Of a DNA stretch of 7,112 nt, positions 5,203 to 7,112 are shown in pieces. The position numbers and the translations under genes are program-made. Numbering within the stretch: the first letter of the stretch is position 1; each line of letters starts with the position of its first letter. The DNA is from Planctomycetota bacterium (lineage in GTDB: Bacteria; Planctomycetota; Planctomycetia; Pirellulales; Pirellulaceae), in the NCBI GenBank assembly GCA_023430365.1, contig JAEZAS010000284.1:1-7112 (forward strand), read 5' to 3'. Under the pieces are notes generated by a model that was not told the DNA's origin, did no database searches, and saw nothing but the letters and a program-made list of their open reading frames with translations.

Positions 5203-5208
5203 TTTCCT
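5203..5208 (-). promoter_or_regulatory. Ribosome binding site of the thioredoxin lipoprotein gene
   Basis: AGGAAA on the minus strand lies five bases before the ATG at 5195-5197. It supports this start over the later in-frame methionines at residues 13 and 16. Confidence 0.6.
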
Positions 5209-5305
5209 GTGAGGACCACTCGAACCACTTCCTTCAGTGTAGACCACCCGCCACCCCAGGCCAGCCGGCCGTGTGCGATCGGGAAGGCTCAAGAGCCCAG
5301 CGTCG

Positions 5306-5398
5306 GGGGTGGCACGCCCTGGAACGATGTGATGGGCGTGGTGCGTCGGTGCGAGAGACGGAACCACGCCCTTCGCGTTGCTCAGGGCATGCCACCCC
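5306..5398. repeat. Long nested hairpin repeat between the AHSA1 and thioredoxin genes
   Basis: The outer arms 5306-5321 and 5383-5398 pair at 15 of 16 positions (one C-A mismatch at 5315/5389). AACG (5323-5326) pairs with CGTT (5376-5379). The inner arms GGGCGTGGT (5334-5342) and ACCACGCCC (5363-5371) are perfect, and CGTC (5344-5347) with GACG (5357-5360) closes the tip. The result is a single stem about 93 bases long. No T-run follows, so it is best described as a repeat element. Confidence 0.7.
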
Positions 5399-5423
5399 TC
5401 CATTCCAATGCTGCTACCCGCTC

Positions 5424-5861
5424 TTAGGCTTCGTCCAACAGCTTCGCCAGGACACCAACCATCGTCGTCCAGCCCGCTTCGGTCCGTTGGGCGTAGTCGG
5501 TCCAGACCTTGCGATGCGTGAGCTTGAGTTCGCAACCAGCGTCGAGCGGGACAATCTCGATCGTCACATCGGTCTCGTCGACCGAAAAGCCGGCGATCCC
5601 CCAGGTGAAGACCAACCGCCGCGGCCGGTCGATCTCCAGGTATTTCCCGACATGGTCGAGCTCCTTCCCCTGCCGCCGCACGAGGAACGAGAACCGACCG
5701 CCGACCTGGGGGTCGACCGTGAGGCTCACAATCTCCTCCTCCCGCAGCTTGGGGCCGAACATCCACTGGCCGATCATCTCGGGGTCGAGCCAGGCGTCGA
5801 AAACCCGCTCCGCCGGGGCGGCAAAACGGCGTCGGACGGTTACCGTTGCGGTTGAATCCAT
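5424..5861 (-). CDS. AHSA1/SRPBCC (START-like) domain protein
   Basis: This 145-residue protein is a single domain of the activator-of-Hsp90-ATPase-1-like type. Visible marks are an N-terminal strand of alternating hydrophobics with FAAPAERVFDAWLDPEMIGQWM (13-34), the glycine-containing turn DPQVGGRFSF (50-59), GKYLEIDRPRRLVFTW (72-87), and a C-terminal amphipathic helix following HRKVWTDYAQRTEAGWTTMVGVLAKLL. The fold makes a deep hydrophobic ligand pocket. Bacterial members are diverse in role and this one cannot be given a substrate. It is soluble and cytoplasmic, with no signal peptide. There is no clear Shine-Dalgarno sequence before the ATG. It is transcribed away from the ribosomal protein genes and ends within a few bases of the hairpin repeat region at 5306-5398. 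Confidence 0.85.
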   Translation of the reverse strand: MDSTATVTVRRRFAAPAERVFDAWLDPEMIGQWMFGPKLREEEIVSLTVDPQVGGRFSFLVRRQGKELDHVGKYLEIDRPRRLVFTWGIAGFSVDETDVTIEIVPLDAGCELKLTHRKVWTDYAQRTEAGWTTMVGVLAKLLDEA

Positions 5862-6011
5862 GGTTTTTTGGCTATCGGGTCACGAAACAGCCGGGCAAAC
5901 CGACGGGTCAAGACCTTCGCGGGATTGCGCCTCGGCCGCCAAACCACCAGATTAAGGGATGGCGGCAAGCTCGGGAATCTCGGCAAAACTTCCCCCCTCG
6001 GCTGTTCCCCC

Positions 6012-6040
6012 TTCCGCTCTCTGGCCGAAAAAGATAGGAT
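6012..6040 (+). promoter_or_regulatory. Weak candidate promoter for rpmI
   Basis: TAGGAT (6035-6040) is a fair -10 match. The segment 17 bases upstream (TTCCGC, 6012-6017) matches the -35 consensus poorly. The -10 lies inside the loop of a 9-bp inverted repeat, GCCGAAAAA (6024-6032) / TTTTTCGGC (6054-6062). A start near 6047 would place the attenuator-like structure at 6080-6115 in the leader RNA. Confidence 0.25.
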
Positions 6041-6079
6041 ACGAGGCTTCCGATTTTTCGGCAGAGTCCCTGTGCGCTT

Positions 6080-6115
6080 CAGCAGCCCCCTGCTGTCGGC
6101 CGCCGGGCTGCTTTT
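6080..6115 (+). promoter_or_regulatory. Terminator/antiterminator pair in the rpmI leader
   Basis: AGCAGCCC (6081-6088) and GGGCTGCT (6105-6112) form an 8-bp stem followed by TTTA, the shape of an intrinsic terminator with a 16-base loop. CAGCAG (6080-6085) can instead pair with CTGCTG (6090-6095), and the two folds exclude each other. It lies 38 bases before the rpmI ATG. L20-responsive control of infC-rpmI-rplT leaders is known in other bacteria; whether this leader responds to L20 is inference. Confidence 0.45.
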
Positions 6116-6153
6116 ACTGCTTCATGCGACTGTAGATAGTTCGGGTGGCTCCC

Positions 6154-6369
6154 ATGCCCAAGATGAAGACCCATAAGGGTACGAAGAAGCGTTTCCGTCT
6201 TTCGGCCAGCGGCCAGGCGAAGCACCGCCAGGCTGGCACGAGCCACCTGGCGACCGGTCTGTCGAAGAAGCGCCGCCGCAATCTGCGTGGCACCCGCGTG
6301 CTCGACAAGGCGATGCTGAAGCAAATCCACCGCGCCCTCCGGGCGTCGGACAAGCGCGCCACGATGTAA
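6154..6369 (+). CDS. rpmI: 50S ribosomal protein L35
   Basis: This 71-residue, very basic protein begins MPKMKTHKGTKKRF, the standard L35 N-terminus. It continues with the Lys/Arg-rich body (GQAKHRQAGTSHL, then LSKKRRRNLRGTRVL), slightly longer than the usual 64-66 residues. It binds 23S rRNA in the large ribosomal subunit. The ATG at 6154 is preferred over the in-frame GTG at 6145 because L35 starts with MPKMK and GGGTGG (6143-6148) lies five bases before it as a ribosome binding site. It is followed by rplT after an unusually long 232-base gap that contains a terminator. No infC lies upstream, where it is found in many bacteria. Expression is probably controlled through the leader structure at 6080-6115. 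Confidence 0.97.
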   Translation: MPKMKTHKGTKKRFRLSASGQAKHRQAGTSHLATGLSKKRRRNLRGTRVLDKAMLKQIHRALRASDKRATM

Positions 6370-6373
6370 CGCC

Positions 6374-6424
6374 TCGTCCGAGCTCGCTCGGACGATAGCG
6401 AGCATCCGCGACTCGTCCGGATGC
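6374..6424 (+). promoter_or_regulatory. Two adjacent hairpins with an alternative pairing after rpmI
   Basis: TCGTCCGAGC (6374-6383) and GCTCGGACGA (6386-6395) form a stem of up to 10 bp starting four bases after the rpmI stop. GCATCCG (6402-6408) and CGGATGC (6418-6424) form a second, 7-bp stem. CGGACGA (6389-6395) can alternatively pair with TCGTCCG (6413-6419), which would break both. This is a switch-like arrangement just before the terminator at 6452-6474. Confidence 0.4.
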
Positions 6425-6451
6425 CAGCCGCGCGTGGGACGCTGTTGCACC

Positions 6452-6474
6452 AACCCTCCTTCACGGAGGGTTTT
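6452..6474 (+). terminator. Intrinsic terminator between rpmI and rplT
   Basis: AACCCTCC (6452-6459) pairs perfectly with GGAGGGTT (6465-6472) around the five-base loop TTCAC, and TTTT (6471-6474) ends the structure. The T-run is short and partly inside the stem. It lies 83 bases after rpmI and 128 bases before rplT, so it would separate or attenuate transcription of the two genes. Confidence 0.65.
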
Positions 6475-6557
6475 GCGTTCCGATTTCCTATCGGGAAGTC
6501 CTGGTGGCTTCGAGAGATACACACATCTGCTTGCTGGCAAACAACACCTGGGGAATT

Positions 6558-6586
6558 TTGACCAGGGGCCTGACAGGCGATAGACG
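6558..6586 (+). promoter_or_regulatory. Weak candidate promoter for rplT
   Basis: TTGACC (6558-6563) matches the -35 consensus at five of six positions. TAGACG, 17 bases further on (6581-6586), matches the -10 at only three. It lies after the terminator at 6452-6474 and would allow rplT to be transcribed independently, but with a very short leader. Confidence 0.22.
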
Positions 6587-6601
6587 AAGGTTTGAATTGC
6601 C

Positions 6602-6958
6602 ATGCGTACCGTAAAAGGTCATGCTCGCACCAAAGCGCGTAAGCGCATTCTGAAGCGCGCCAAGGGTTATTGGGGCGGCCGGCGGAAACTGCTCCGCACC
6701 GTGAAGGAGACGCTGCTCCGCGCCGGCAAGTTCGCGTTCCGCGATCGCCGCGTCAAGAAGCGTAAGTTCCGCCAGCTCTGGATCATCCGTCTTAGCGCCG
6801 CCTGCCGCGAACGGGGCCTCCGCTACAGCCAGTTCATCGCCGGCCTGAAGGCTGCCAAGATCGAGCTCGATCGCAAGAGCCTCTCGGAAATCGCCATCGC
6901 CGATCCCGCCGCCTTCGACGCGGTTACGGCCCAGGTGAAGTCGGCCCTGAAGCTGTAA
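6602..6958 (+). CDS. rplT: 50S ribosomal protein L20
   Basis: This 118-residue basic protein has the length of bacterial L20. It starts with MRTVKGHARTKARKRILKRAKGY, the extended N-terminal tail that threads into 23S rRNA. It continues with the conserved GRRKLLRTVKETLLRAGKFAFRDRRVKKRKFRQLWIIRLSAA and ends in the globular RNA-binding domain (RGLRYSQFIAGLKAAKIELDRKSLSEIA). L20 is needed early in assembly of the 50S subunit, and in several bacteria it also represses its own operon. GAAGG (6586-6590) lies 11 bases before the ATG as a slightly distant ribosome binding site. A small terminator-like hairpin begins at the stop codon. No pheS follows in the visible 154 bases. Confidence 0.97.
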   Translation: MRTVKGHARTKARKRILKRAKGYWGGRRKLLRTVKETLLRAGKFAFRDRRVKKRKFRQLWIIRLSAACRERGLRYSQFIAGLKAAKIELDRKSLSEIAIADPAAFDAVTAQVKSALKL

Positions 6959-6978
6959 GCGAACCCGCTTTCGCTTTT
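6957..6978 (+). terminator. Terminator of rplT
   Basis: AAGCGAA (6957-6963), starting within the TAA stop codon, pairs with TTCGCTT (6970-6976) around the six-base loop CCCGCT. T's at 6975-6978 follow. It is a compact 7-bp intrinsic terminator of moderate strength at the expected place. Confidence 0.55.
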
Positions 6979-6996
6979 CAGCTCTCTTATGTTCTT

Positions 6997-7021
6997 GTTC
7001 CCACGCTTCTGGCGTGGGAAC
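6997..7021. repeat. Hairpin repeat with GTTCCCACGC stem, copy 2
   Basis: GTTCCCACGC (6997-7006) and GCGTGGGAAC (7012-7021) form a perfect 10-bp stem with loop TTCTG. The stem is identical to that at 3803-3825. The downstream flank to about 7045, including CGCTCTGCGTC (7033-7043), also matches the flank of copy 1, so a unit of about 50 bases is shared. Confidence 0.75.
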
Positions 7022-7112
7022 ACACGCTCGGGCGCTCTGCGTCCTGTGCCGTTTCCAAGCTAAGGGGTCGGGATCATTTTTCGGCCAACCCGCACTGCCC
7101 AGGGGCTAAAGG
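7022..7112. other. Non-coding right end of the window
   Basis: After the shared repeat flank no reading frame or paired structure of note is seen. A GC-rich stretch containing GGGGTCGGGATCATTTTT (7064-7081) could be the start of another repeat or mobile-element end, but nothing in view supports that. Confidence 0.3.

Noticed and set aside
4516..5427. 303-codon open frame on the plus strand opposite the thioredoxin gene
   Set aside because: The composition is dominated by Arg, Pro and Ser, with no domain, and the opposite strand encodes an intact TlpA-like protein with CxxC and cis-Pro motifs.
5139..5855. 238-codon plus-strand open frame across the AHSA1 gene and the hairpin repeat
   Set aside because: It crosses a repeat and lies antisense to a recognisable AHSA1-domain gene; it shows no motif of its own.
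6145..6153. GTG at 6145 as the start of L35
   Set aside because: It would add Met-Ala-Pro before the conserved MPKMKTHKG N-terminus and would use up the likely ribosome binding site GGGTGG.

Overview
This is a GC-rich bacterial chromosomal window that most likely comes from a planctomycete. Three things point there: a secreted DUF1080 (3-keto-disaccharide hydrolase-type) protein, a family very abundant in that phylum; large gaps between genes filled with hairpin repeats; and rpmI-rplT without infC beside it. The assignment is inference, because there is no rRNA or other marker gene in view.

Layout. Positions 1-60 hold the first 20 codons of a leftward gene that runs out of the window. Next come two leftward genes with a 4-base stop/start overlap: a VanZ-like membrane protein (1274-1702), then a fold-type III PLP enzyme of the D-serine dehydratase / D-threonine aldolase family (177-1277). 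Rightward from 2000 there is a UDP-sugar (UDP-glucuronate 4-epimerase-like) epimerase, a secreted DUF1080 protein (3105-3758) and tadA, the tRNA adenosine-34 deaminase (3989-4462). Converging on tadA are a TlpA-like thioredoxin lipoprotein (4562-5197) and an AHSA1/SRPBCC-domain protein (5424-5861), both leftward. The right end carries rpmI (L35) and rplT (L20), rightward. Apart from the overlapping pair and the two ribosomal protein genes, the genes look like unrelated single units.

The most unusual content is between the genes. Six stretches are degenerate tandem arrays with a strict 7-base period, in three sequence families (ACTGTNN, CTGAANT and GATTTNN). They sit directly against gene boundaries. 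One ends at the base before the epimerase ATG, one runs through the tadA GTG start, one lies just before the VanZ ATG, one begins at the DUF1080 stop, and two facing arrays fill the whole gap between the convergent tadA and tlpA stops. The three genes with an array at the start codon have no visible Shine-Dalgarno sequence, whereas several genes without an array do. The layout recalls the heptanucleotide STRR repeats of filamentous cyanobacteria.

Other repeats include a perfect 25-bp hairpin (3007-3072), a family of hairpins with a GTTCCCACGC stem (3802-3826 and 6997-7021) and a long nested hairpin (5306-5398). The ribosomal protein unit shows two candidate regulatory structures: a terminator/antiterminator pair in the rpmI leader (6080-6115), and a second intrinsic terminator inside an unusually long 232-base rpmI-rplT gap.
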